From: Flavobacteriales bacterium
GTDB lineage: Bacteria > Bacteroidota > Bacteroidia > DT-38
NCBI GenBank assembly: GCA_013214205.1
Contig: JABSPQ010000006.1
Location: 1-46,559 of the forward strand
Reading direction: 5' to 3'
DNA length: 46,559 nt
Shown one piece after another: positions 10,501 to 17,508 of the stretch (its first letter is position 1; the number at the start of each line of letters is the position of its first letter). A model generated the notes under the pieces. It made no database searches and was not told the origin of the DNA. It saw only the letters and a list, made by a program, of their open reading frames with translations. The position numbers and the translations under genes were made by a program.

Positions 10501-10985
10501 TAGGAGTAACTACTGCATTAGATAATTCTGTTACCGTTACCAATGGTAATTTAACAGCCAATTTATCAGGTGCAAGCTATCAATGGATTGATTGCGATAA
10601 CGGCAATACACCTGTTGTAAATGCAACGAATCAGAGTTTTGCACCACCATCAAACGGAAACTATGCTGTAGAACTTATGCTAGGCAATTGCACAAATACA
10701 TCTATCTGTAATTACTTAAGTACAGTTGGCATTGCAAGTAAATCAATTTCAAACAATGTTGTTATCTACCCCAACCCTACTAGCGGTGCATTTACCATTG
10801 ATTTAGGAAATACCCAATCAAAAACAACTGTGGTGATTACAGATATTTTAGGAAATAAAATCAGTGAGTCTACCCACCAAAACAGCGATAAAATTGATCT
10901 ACAATTAAATGCCGAAAGTGGTACTTACTTAATCTCCATCAAATCAGATGATGGAGTATCTACACAGAGATTGGTGAAGGAATAA
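4533..10985 (+). CDS. Giant SprB-repeat T9SS adhesin-like protein, paralog 2 (2150 aa)
   Basis: This is a very large secreted protein, probably a surface adhesin or filament. It has a signal peptide ending VNAQTNTYA; ATG at 4557 is an alternative start. The conserved glycine- and cysteine-containing module covers residues about 30-520, followed by a SprB-like unit. Then come a canonical SprB repeat (about 612-690), a proprotein-convertase P-domain (about 740-880, with APNGDELGLFL and GAWTLWFDNGE), a PKD domain (about 935-1020) and roughly 12 further SprB repeats to about 1990. Most repeats show the pattern C-x-G-x2-DG, GG, Y-x-W, GTYTVTVTD, GC. An Ig-like YQWIDCD segment and a T9SS type A sorting domain (IYPNPTSGAFTIDLG) close the protein. 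Its last 80 residues closely resemble those of paralog 1. SprB repeats are known from the flavobacterial gliding adhesin; a gliding role here is inference. Confidence 0.9.
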   Translation: MRLIYTPIMRVLSIALALIITVTTVNAQTNTYASVQVIASTVVTLRASHSGVFEVGEQALIIQMKGALINEKNDATYGVVVDDGGAGQFEFATVLAVNGDDITLDLNVDKFSVNGYVQLISIAADDGAGNYQEDGSGFPPPWNGYTGGVYAMSVCSTFELTGDLGIPTGLTDTDNYGGGFRGGLSNGLGDFYGSLAQQWVANDVNDFEFGAFKGEGVASTYCDQADLGEGAALDILTGTSSGGWAYNYLDIVGNGNPGQLCSVHDIGSGAIANGGGSGTMVDGGGGGGGNGGSGGGGGCGWAINFDDACGMGKACNGCTKEMVRGVGGYGTPATPTLVKLGGGGGAGWTDQAVDADMGGAAYFGGQGYAGGIAVVISAANVVGNGNTIYADGQGAYVEANWQANGGGGAGGTILIDALTATNINLSAVGGEGGSVFFNEYGCLKENGELGPGGGGGGGVVMAPAGATTNVSGGIAGVYYDLGADPKYGSKANGTNWCATDGADGIISTTPAVLVQCVISETKAADCTVGCGTGGAAGQAGADLEVQAVLRACSTAEPLTVNWSTGTSSTGIANGATTADYNLCIGSYTVTISDANGATNTCEFEVLTPNQIFATIVDVIEPTCNGDVNGELLASATGGTRPFTWNWGTGATTDSSYKNIPTGTYTVTVIDSKNCTNTQEVTVTEPTTVTIVEDSYDDETCIDFCDGFINLTGSGGTYLDIVTPITYTYTGSEGFDIIGTDAMNGFDGISEFDIAVTGMTVTNVGLTTLTQVCVDLNMAKSEGVDMYLIAPNGDELGLFLAPGGAMNQVFDHVCFDVGASNISNSNSPFSGSWSAEEFDFDDAANPIIGAPTNGAWTLWFDNGERNAATLDGWSMTFNDVIPAPTEPAFVWDGPAPIAGSTSDDISNLCDDTYTVTATDDLGCSATFEREILMLPDVYSDIRQAANQCFYAGTNSFNFFSDGLSSGAGYSFLWEFGGGTGGTVTDENPTGISYAACGDYEIVLMVTDNNTGCSVTDTMQFNVSCDITAVLTPTNPLCFEQCDGSIDMTVSGGATPGLYIYQWSGPSGYSSMTENPTGLCDGTYDVTIIDAVFCMAVDQIILTNPAELTVAMSGNNPTCFSNVGEDATATVSGGTASYSYIWIDGQTNSTASNLTDGTYTVTVTDANGCTVTGEQVISVPLEVLVATGSTNSICNTSNGVASVTSVTNAVGGYTVLWDANAGNQSTDNATGLAAGTYQVTATDGNSCTATGLTSISDNSTLALVINNPIDETCLALGNGGFDVTPSGGNVDYSIYINDVFYSSANSTATLAVFALSAGLHTVKLEDNISGCVFTGSQTIGSGTSVTAAANTVTNPFCPAPCTEGEATVSADINGPWTYIWDDPAAQTTQNATALVEGTYCATITDAYGCTASDCTTPVANPLMVFTTSSTNVSCNGGNDGSVGITYIFGGNPAPPAWTYDWSSVSVTGFGATGLSANEYTVTVTDALGVTVSYTMTVTEPPSVTATISDFSDPLCNGSADGDITVTFGGGTANYDIAWATGVNANLAAGSITESNLSNGNHCVTVTDANACSATTCQVLTQPNELTAVIAPLSDPLCFGSNEGTAMVTIGGGTLNYNLDWNQDGSGNDQFSYSTTTNTATDLVAGAIEITVTDANNCMAIATNTLVDPNNLDVVITNTNDPSCNGVCDGDAEVTLVGGTAPYDFNWDDGGANDVFNIFTTSNTAFSLCGATLYTASVTDNNGCVAFTSVTLTEPNMVAVDVTGNNTVCNGDVNGDATATPTGGTTVYTYLWDDLSTNSTISSLTIGTYTVTVTDGNGCTAEDEVTLTEPLAIVVSLGSTNSTCLQSDGTAFITSVVNTVSTYTTLWDDMVTTGDTYAGIPSGFYSVTVTDINGCSASAGAAVSDNAGPMLTLSNVIDASCSGACDGSVDIVINDGSPVYQISVTPPPCGTTNPIFIGINSGENLTISGLAEGTHSITIVDATGCMVSGNTTIGVTTALDNSVTVTNGNLTANLSGASYQWIDCDNGNTPVVNATNQSFAPPSNGNYAVELMLGNCTNTSICNYLSTVGIASKSISNNVVIYPNPTSGAFTIDLGNTQSKTTVVITDILGNKISESTHQNSDKIDLQLNAESGTYLISIKSDDGVSTQRLVKE

Positions 10986-11100
10986 AATATCTTTATTTTT
11001 AAACCATAATTCAATCTTATTGAATAACCGAGTGCGATAATCTGCGTAAAAATTGTATTCGATTAAATCTAACTGCGTAATTAGATAAACAAATATAAGT

Positions 11101-14100
11101 ATGAAGCACCTCAACTCTTCTATTGTATCAATTCTTGCCATTGCATTATTGATCGTTTTTTCTTTCACAACCGTAAAGTCACAAACCAACACCTATGCTT
11201 CGGTAGCGTCTGTTTCAGGAAAGGTAGTTTCTTTAAATGCTGGTCATTCGGGCACCTTTATAGTTGGCAACCAAGCCTTAATAATTCAAATGAAAGGTGC
11301 ATCTATATCCGAAACCAACAACTCTGATTATGGTGCTGTAACTGCCTACAACAATGCTGGGGCATACGAAATTGCGACAATTGAAGCTATTAACGGAGAC
11401 GACATTACACTATGTATAAACGTGGATGCTTATGATGTAAACTCCAACGTTCAATTAATTTCTATTGCTGCCGATGATGGTTCTGGAAATTACCAAGAAG
11501 ATGGATCAAACACACCACCAGCATGGGATGGGTACACAGGTGGTGTATATGCCATGAAAGTATGCGGAACTTATACGCTGAATGGAAATTTAACAAGTAG
11601 CGGAGGTGGCTTTAGAGGCGGTATCCCAAATGGAACAGGAACCTATTATGGTAGTTTAACACAACAATGGGCAGCAACAGATGTAAACGACAATGATTTC
11701 AGCGGATTTAAAGGAGAAGGAATTGCGAGTACATTTTGTAACACCACCGATTTAGGAGAAGGTGTTAATCTTAATGTTTTAACAGGCACCTCTTCTGGAG
11801 GTTGGGCATACAATTATGTATCAATAAACATGGGCACCCCTGGTACCCTCTGTAGCGTCAACGACCTAGGTTCTGGAGCAATTGCCAACGGTGGTGGTGC
11901 TGGTACAAATTCACTTGGCGGTGGTGCTGGTGGTGGCAACGGAGGCGTTGGTGGCGACGGTGGATGTGGATGGGCTTCCAACTACGACCCTATTTGCGCA
12001 ATGGGTAGTGCTTGTGTTGGTTGTGTTAAAGAAGACGTACAAGGCCTTGGCGGTTTAGCAACTGGCGGAACAGGATCTATTTTACACCTTGGTGGTGGCG
12101 GTGGTGGACCATATACATTTAACGCACAAATTACCGAAGGAGATGGTTATAAAAGCCAAGGAACTGCTGGTGGAGTTATTTACATTATTGTTGCCGAAAT
12201 AGTGGAAGGCAACGGAAATACCATTACTTCTAATGGAGAAGACAATACATTTTTAGCCGAATGGATAGCCAACGGTGGCGGTGGTGCCGGTGGAACTATT
12301 TATATAGAATCAACTTCAGCAAACAACCTTACCCTATCTGCCGTAGGTGGAGACGGTGGCGATGTTTATTTTGAAGATTATGGATGTTTCGATCTTGATG
12401 GAGAAACAGGACCTGGCGGCGGTGGCGGTGGCGGAGTTATAATTGCTCCATCTGGTGTTACCACAAATGTAGCTGGCGGTTTAGCAGGTGTTTATTGGGA
12501 CGAAACACAATACGGAAGTAGAGCAGCAGGAACAAACTGGTGCGCAGATAATGGAGCAGCTGGTGTAGTTGCAACATCCTCATTAAGCATTGCAGTTCCC
12601 AAATGTTTAATCACGGAAATAAAAGCGTTTGAATGCGGAGATTTATGCGGCATAGGCGGTGCTGCAGACCAAACAGGCGCGGATTTGGAAGTACAAGTAT
12701 TCCTTTCATTATGTTCTACAGCACCACTTTCTGTAGATTGGTCTAACGGATCAAGTGCTAGTGGCATTGCAGACTTTGGAACAGATGCAGAAAACAACTT
12801 ATGTGTAGGAACTCATACGGTTACAGTAACCGATGCCAATGCACTTACCAACACATGCGAATTTATTGTAGTGGCTCCCGATTCTCCAGTGGTTAGTATT
12901 GATGCAGTTGTAGACGCATCTTGTGCTGGTGGTAACGACGGCGAAATTGATGGTTCGGCTACAGGTGGTACTTCACCATATACTTACAATTGGGGTTCTT
13001 TAGGTACTACTGCATCAGTTACTGTAGTAACTGCCGGAACTTACACATTAACAGTTACAGACGACAACAGTTGTACAAACACAGCAAGCGCAACTGTTAC
13101 AGAGCCTTCAGGCATTACAATAGTTGAAGACAATTACATCAACGAAACTTGCGATGGCTTTTGCGATGGTGCAATAGACCTTTCTGTTTCGGGAGGAGTA
13201 TTTAATGACGTTGTAACCCCTACCACTTTTACCGATAATGTTGGTGGTACCATAGTTAATCTTTCTACTACAGACTTTACAATTAGTGTTTCGGGAATTA
13301 CCCAAGCCTTGGTTGATGAAGCCACTATTGTTAGTGTTTGTATGGATTTAAGCATTGTTCCCAGAGATAAAATAGAGTCGGTAGAACTCCAACTCACCAA
13401 CCCATGTGGATCAACCATCATATTAAAATCGGCTACAAATCCAGCAGGTACCAATTTTACAGATGTTTGCTTTACAAGCGATGCCGCAGCCAACATAACA
13501 ACAGGAACAAGTCCATTTACAGGAGATTGGCTTCCAGAAGGAGAACTTCTAGATGCTGTAGGAGGTACATTAACTGGTTGTGATCCAAACGGAAACTGGT
13601 TACTTTCAATGGTAAACAGCGAAATGAACGATGGAGTGTTAGATAGCTGGTCCATTACCATCAACGATATTGCGCCAAACTCTGCTACCCCAAGTTTAAT
13701 ATGGGAAGGCTCAAGTGCTTTTAGTTCTACAGCAGATGATATAGCTAGCTTGTGTACTGGCACGTACACAGTAACTGCATCGGATGACGACGGTTGTTCC
13801 ATTACTTATGAAAGAGAAATTACTACTGTTCCAAACGTATATGCACAAATTACGGTAGTAGCAGACCAATGTTTTTATTCAGGAACCAATAGTTTTAACT
13901 TTAATAGCGAAGGCGGAAGCACTGGTGCTGGTTATACCTTCCTTTGGGATTTTGACGGTGGAACTGGCGGCAATACTTCTGCCGAAAACCCTACAGGAGT
14001 AACTTATGCAGCTTGCGGAGATTACACGGTAACGTTAACAGTTACAGACAATTCAACTGGCTGTGTAGTGAGCGATACTCAGGATTTCACAGTAAGCTGC

Positions 14101-15765
14101 GATATAACCGCCACGTTAGTAGCCACAGACCCACTTTGTTTTGAACAGTGCGATGGTTCTATAGCTATGACAGCTGCCGACGGAGAAGGATCCGGTATGT
14201 TTGCATATGCATGGGATGGACAAAATACTGGTTTCTCAAGTAATTCTGAAGACCCTACTGGCTTGTGCGCCGATACTTATGATATAACGGTAACCGATGC
14301 AACATTCTGTTCAGCGATTTTCCAAACTGTAGTATCAGATCCAACTGTATTAACGGCATCGTATGTTACTACCGACGAAACTTGTAATACAAATAACGAT
14401 GGTACAGCATCACTTTCTTTTAGTGGTGGCACCGAAAATTATTCAGTTAATTGGGATACAGAAGGAGTTCAAAGCGGTATTACAGCAGCAACTGGGATCA
14501 GTAACATATCTGGCTTAGGTGGTACTGCTGGTGGACAAGCTTACTCTGTTACCCTTACAGATGCAAATGGTTGTAGCCTCACATTTACAGATGATGTGTT
14601 TGAACCTACTTTAGTTACTGTTGCAATAACAGACTTTAACGATCCAACATGTTTTGGAAATTCCAATGGTTCTATAGAAGCTACTTTTAGTGGTGGGATT
14701 TCTAATTACACTGTAGGTTGGCCTTCAACAAATGTTAATAATCTAGCGGCTGGAACATATACAGAAAATAGTTTATCCGATGGAACCTATACCATTACTG
14801 TAACGGACGCTAATGGCTGTTCGGAAACAGCTACGCGAACATTAACAGATCCAAGTCAACTAGATGTTGCTGCAACAGGAACAGATGCACTTTGTTATGG
14901 AGTTAGCACAGGTACACTTTCTTCCGTTGCTTCGGGAGGAACAGGAGCTTACATCTATGTTTGGACTAACTCTGGAGGGGCTTATAACACAGGTGCTTCA
15001 GTAACATCTGTACCTGCAGACAGTTACACCGTAGTGGTAACAGATGCAAACGCTTGTACTGATTCTGATGAATATTTAATAACGGAACCAACAGAATTAA
15101 TATCAAATCCTTTTGGAATGGACGCAACTTGTAATGCCGCTACAGATGGTACTGCTATACAGGGTACATCAGGCGGAACACCGGTTTACACATATGCTTG
15201 GAGCAATGGAGACAATGGTACAGCGGCTTTCGCTTTAGGAATTGGAACTTATACCGTAACTGTAACTGATAATAATAATTGTACTGCTAGCGGAAGTACG
15301 ACAGTTACGGAACCAACAGAATTAACAGTATCTGTATCAACTACGCCAGATGCTGGTGTTGGTGGAACAGCTACAGTAACTGCTTCGGGAGGTACTACCA
15401 GCTATAGTTATGTTTGGAATAACCTAGAATCAACTGCCGCAATTACAGACTTAAACGCTGCAAATTATTGCGTTACGGTAACAGATGCCAACGCTTGTAC
15501 AGTCTCCGCATGTGAAGATGTAGACTTTACGGTATCTATTAGAGAAACCAATAAGGACGATTTAATTAGAGTAAACAGAAATACCATAACCGTTGTTTCG
15601 AAAGGTGGAGATTTAGAAATCTATTCACTTACTGGTCAAAGGGTACATCAATCTACAGTTAACGCAGGTGAGTACTCTATAAATGTTGGTAAAGGAATTT
15701 ATCTTGTAAGATTCAGAACCAACGAAAAACAAATCACCAAAAAGGTATACATCGCAAACGAATGA
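11101..15765 (+). CDS. SprB-repeat T9SS adhesin-like protein, paralog 3 (1554 aa)
   Basis: The signal peptide ends VKSQTNTYA and is followed by the same glycine-rich module as paralogs 1 and 2 (about 28-500). The order is then SprB-like unit, SprB repeat (about 595-670), P-domain (about 707-860, ending DGVLDSWSITINDI), PKD domain (about 910-1000) and six SprB repeats to about 1474. The segment from the first SprB repeat through the PKD domain to the unit starting DPLCFEQCDGS matches paralog 2 in order and wording. The ending differs: the Ig-like YQW segment is absent, and the last 65 residues (ITVVSKGGDLEIYSLTGQ, VYIANE) are a divergent T9SS sorting domain without the YPNP motif. It lies 72 bases upstream of the sigma factor gene. 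Confidence 0.88.
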   Translation: MKHLNSSIVSILAIALLIVFSFTTVKSQTNTYASVASVSGKVVSLNAGHSGTFIVGNQALIIQMKGASISETNNSDYGAVTAYNNAGAYEIATIEAINGDDITLCINVDAYDVNSNVQLISIAADDGSGNYQEDGSNTPPAWDGYTGGVYAMKVCGTYTLNGNLTSSGGGFRGGIPNGTGTYYGSLTQQWAATDVNDNDFSGFKGEGIASTFCNTTDLGEGVNLNVLTGTSSGGWAYNYVSINMGTPGTLCSVNDLGSGAIANGGGAGTNSLGGGAGGGNGGVGGDGGCGWASNYDPICAMGSACVGCVKEDVQGLGGLATGGTGSILHLGGGGGGPYTFNAQITEGDGYKSQGTAGGVIYIIVAEIVEGNGNTITSNGEDNTFLAEWIANGGGGAGGTIYIESTSANNLTLSAVGGDGGDVYFEDYGCFDLDGETGPGGGGGGGVIIAPSGVTTNVAGGLAGVYWDETQYGSRAAGTNWCADNGAAGVVATSSLSIAVPKCLITEIKAFECGDLCGIGGAADQTGADLEVQVFLSLCSTAPLSVDWSNGSSASGIADFGTDAENNLCVGTHTVTVTDANALTNTCEFIVVAPDSPVVSIDAVVDASCAGGNDGEIDGSATGGTSPYTYNWGSLGTTASVTVVTAGTYTLTVTDDNSCTNTASATVTEPSGITIVEDNYINETCDGFCDGAIDLSVSGGVFNDVVTPTTFTDNVGGTIVNLSTTDFTISVSGITQALVDEATIVSVCMDLSIVPRDKIESVELQLTNPCGSTIILKSATNPAGTNFTDVCFTSDAAANITTGTSPFTGDWLPEGELLDAVGGTLTGCDPNGNWLLSMVNSEMNDGVLDSWSITINDIAPNSATPSLIWEGSSAFSSTADDIASLCTGTYTVTASDDDGCSITYEREITTVPNVYAQITVVADQCFYSGTNSFNFNSEGGSTGAGYTFLWDFDGGTGGNTSAENPTGVTYAACGDYTVTLTVTDNSTGCVVSDTQDFTVSCDITATLVATDPLCFEQCDGSIAMTAADGEGSGMFAYAWDGQNTGFSSNSEDPTGLCADTYDITVTDATFCSAIFQTVVSDPTVLTASYVTTDETCNTNNDGTASLSFSGGTENYSVNWDTEGVQSGITAATGISNISGLGGTAGGQAYSVTLTDANGCSLTFTDDVFEPTLVTVAITDFNDPTCFGNSNGSIEATFSGGISNYTVGWPSTNVNNLAAGTYTENSLSDGTYTITVTDANGCSETATRTLTDPSQLDVAATGTDALCYGVSTGTLSSVASGGTGAYIYVWTNSGGAYNTGASVTSVPADSYTVVVTDANACTDSDEYLITEPTELISNPFGMDATCNAATDGTAIQGTSGGTPVYTYAWSNGDNGTAAFALGIGTYTVTVTDNNNCTASGSTTVTEPTELTVSVSTTPDAGVGGTATVTASGGTTSYSYVWNNLESTAAITDLNAANYCVTVTDANACTVSACEDVDFTVSIRETNKDDLIRVNRNTITVVSKGGDLEIYSLTGQRVHQSTVNAGEYSINVGKGIYLVRFRTNEKQITKKVYIANE

Positions 15766-15802
15766 TTGATAGTTTATAATTAATCCTCTGTTCTTCATCT
15801 TT

Positions 15803-15810
15803 TACTTTTG
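15803..15810 (+). promoter_or_regulatory. Putative -7 promoter element for the sigma/anti-sigma genes
   Basis: TACTTTTG matches the Bacteroidota primary-sigma -7 consensus TAnnTTTG exactly and lies 27 bases before the GTG start of the sigma gene. No convincing TTTG element is seen 19-21 bases further upstream, so the call is moderate. If real, the regulatory genes have their own promoter apart from paralog 3. Confidence 0.45.
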
Positions 15811-15837
15811 TTACATTAGCCATAATAAATGCGATAG

Positions 15838-16458
15838 GTGAAAATTAACAATGATAACATAGGCAAACTGCTGAAAGAAGGTGAAAATGAAGCCTATCAT
15901 TATGTTTATCGGCAGTACTACCCTTACTTATGCGAACATGCCAACAGAATTTTAAAAGATTTTGATTTGGCAAAAGACATTTCCCAAAAGACCATTCTGA
16001 TCCTTTGGGAAAAGAAAGAAAACGTTCAGGAAAACAGCAATATTCTGGGTTATTTACTCAAAGCGGTTCACAATAACTCTTTGAATTACATTAGAGATGA
16101 GGGCCGAAAGCAAAAAAGATCCGAGGATGCCTACATTCCCAAAGACGATATTTACATCAAGGATTATATTGGCGAACAGGAACTTCAAACTAAAATCGAT
16201 GCAATTCTTCAAGAAGAAAGCGAACAACGACAAACCATTTTCAAGCTAAATAGATTCGAAGGCTATACGGCCAAAGAAATTAGCGAAAAACTAAACGTGC
16301 CAGCTAAAACAGTTGAATACAATATTGCTCAAGTAATGAAAAAAATGCACGAGCAACTAAAAGATTACCTCCACCTCTTAATCATTGGAATATATTTTCT
16401 TGCGGAAATTAAGGAAGACCTAGGGTATTGGTGTATAATACATGAAACGGTAAGTTAA
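15838..16458 (+). CDS. ECF-type RNA polymerase sigma factor (FecI-like)
   Basis: An extracytoplasmic-function sigma factor that would direct RNA polymerase to a small regulon when released by the FecR protein encoded next. Region 2 is visible at about residues 18-90 (YRQYYPYLCEHANRIL, DISQKTILILWEK) and region 4 at about 130-180 (RFEGYTAKEISEKLNVPAKT). Start is GTG at 15838; the ATG just upstream is followed at once by a stop. An unusual hydrophobic tail of roughly 28 residues (LHLLIIGIYFLAEI onward) follows region 4; C-terminal extensions of this sort are known in some Bacteroidota FecI-like factors. Its stop overlaps the fecR start as TAATG, implying translational coupling. Placement inside the adhesin cluster suggests these genes are targets. 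Confidence 0.93.
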   Translation: MKINNDNIGKLLKEGENEAYHYVYRQYYPYLCEHANRILKDFDLAKDISQKTILILWEKKENVQENSNILGYLLKAVHNNSLNYIRDEGRKQKRSEDAYIPKDDIYIKDYIGEQELQTKIDAILQEESEQRQTIFKLNRFEGYTAKEISEKLNVPAKTVEYNIAQVMKKMHEQLKDYLHLLIIGIYFLAEIKEDLGYWCIIHETVS

Positions 16459-17453
16459 TGGAACTAGATAATGCACATATTGAACTAATTCAGAAGTCGC
16501 TTTTGGGCGAAACTTCCGAAAAAGAAAATCAACAATTAGCCGATTTAGTCGCTTATAATGAGGGATTGCGCGCATACATTTCCGAAATGACCAAATTACA
16601 CACCCTCACGGAAAGAAGAAAAGAGCTCTTAACAAACCTTGATGTTGAAGCGGATTATCAGTCCTTTTTAAAGAACATTAGCAGTAAAACAGACCCTAAA
16701 GTCGTTCCTATGTTCCCGCTTAAAATAATTTTAAGGGTTGCTGCAGTGCTTTTAATCGGATTGGGTATTGGATATCAGATCTTGTATAACCAAGAAGTAT
16801 CAGCCCCTCTTTTGGCGGTAGATACTTATAATTCGGAACAAATTGAAAAAAGCTTAGCAGACAACAGCAATGTTATTCTTAATGTGAATTCGAAATTGGA
16901 ATACCCCGAAACTTTTGATGGAAAAACGAGACGTGTTAACTTAGAAGGAGAAGCCTATTTTGATATTGAACCAGATAGCACCAAACCTTTTATTGTGTAT
17001 GTGGGCAATGGTAGAATAGAAGTAAAAGGCACCAAGTTTAATGTTAATGCCAACAATCCAGATTCTATTGTGGTAACCGTTAAAGAAGGAAGCGTAATGT
17101 TTTATTCTTTCAAAAAATTGGATGGCCAGCTTTTAACTGCCAATCAGAAAGGTACTTTAATGGCAGATGCAGAAATTGTGGAAGACGACGCCAACGACAA
17201 CATCAATTATTTGTTTTGGTATGATGGTGTGTTAAGGTTTAAAGATACCGAGCTTAAAGATGTAATTGCCACCCTAAAAACCGAATGGAACCTAAACATA
17301 ACAATAGCCGACGAAGTAATTAACCAGTGTAGAGTTACGGCAAGTTTTAGCAATGTGGAGATAGATGAAATCCTCAAAATGCTTGAAATGACACTAGATA
17401 TTAGAATTGAGAAAAATGACGGAGCCATGATAATTTATGGCAATGCTTGCTGA
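16458..17453 (+). CDS. FecR-family anti-sigma factor
   Basis: An inner-membrane regulator expected to hold the ECF sigma factor through its cytoplasmic N-terminus and receive an envelope signal through its periplasmic part. Residues 1-87 are cytoplasmic, about 88-108 form the single membrane helix (IILRVAAVLLIGLGIG), about 118-215 are the FecR domain (RRVNLEGEAYFDIE, GTKFNVNA, VTVKEGSV), and about 255-327 match DUF4974 (LFWYDGVLRFKDTELKDV), the usual C-terminal domain of Bacteroidota FecR proteins. At 331 aa it has normal length. It overlaps the sigma gene by one base and is followed 55 bases later by the STN-domain protein, its likely signalling partner. The overall call is secure. Confidence 0.93.
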   Translation: MELDNAHIELIQKSLLGETSEKENQQLADLVAYNEGLRAYISEMTKLHTLTERRKELLTNLDVEADYQSFLKNISSKTDPKVVPMFPLKIILRVAAVLLIGLGIGYQILYNQEVSAPLLAVDTYNSEQIEKSLADNSNVILNVNSKLEYPETFDGKTRRVNLEGEAYFDIEPDSTKPFIVYVGNGRIEVKGTKFNVNANNPDSIVVTVKEGSVMFYSFKKLDGQLLTANQKGTLMADAEIVEDDANDNINYLFWYDGVLRFKDTELKDVIATLKTEWNLNITIADEVINQCRVTASFSNVEIDEILKMLEMTLDIRIEKNDGAMIIYGNAC

Positions 17454-17461
17454 ACATATTA

Positions 17462-17470
17462 TTAAACGGT
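17462..17470 (+). promoter_or_regulatory. Possible shared regulatory motif upstream of the STN-barrel gene
   Basis: TTAAACGGT lies 39 bases upstream of the STN-barrel start. The same nonamer occurs at 18992-19000 in front of paralog 4. In both places an AT-rich stretch ending TAACC follows (ATATGTAACC and ATATATAACC), but spacing differs. The motif could be a sigma or regulator recognition site; with two instances it may be chance. Confidence 0.25.
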
Positions 17471-17508
17471 AATTTTTACTGTTATTAGTAATATGTAACC
17501 TAACAACT

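Noticed and set aside
13134-13802. Long minus-strand open frame opposite paralog 3 (also 6713-7243 and others opposite the giant genes)
   Set aside because: These frames mirror the Thr/Val/Gly-rich coding strand. They have no plausible domains, and the plus-strand domains are clear.
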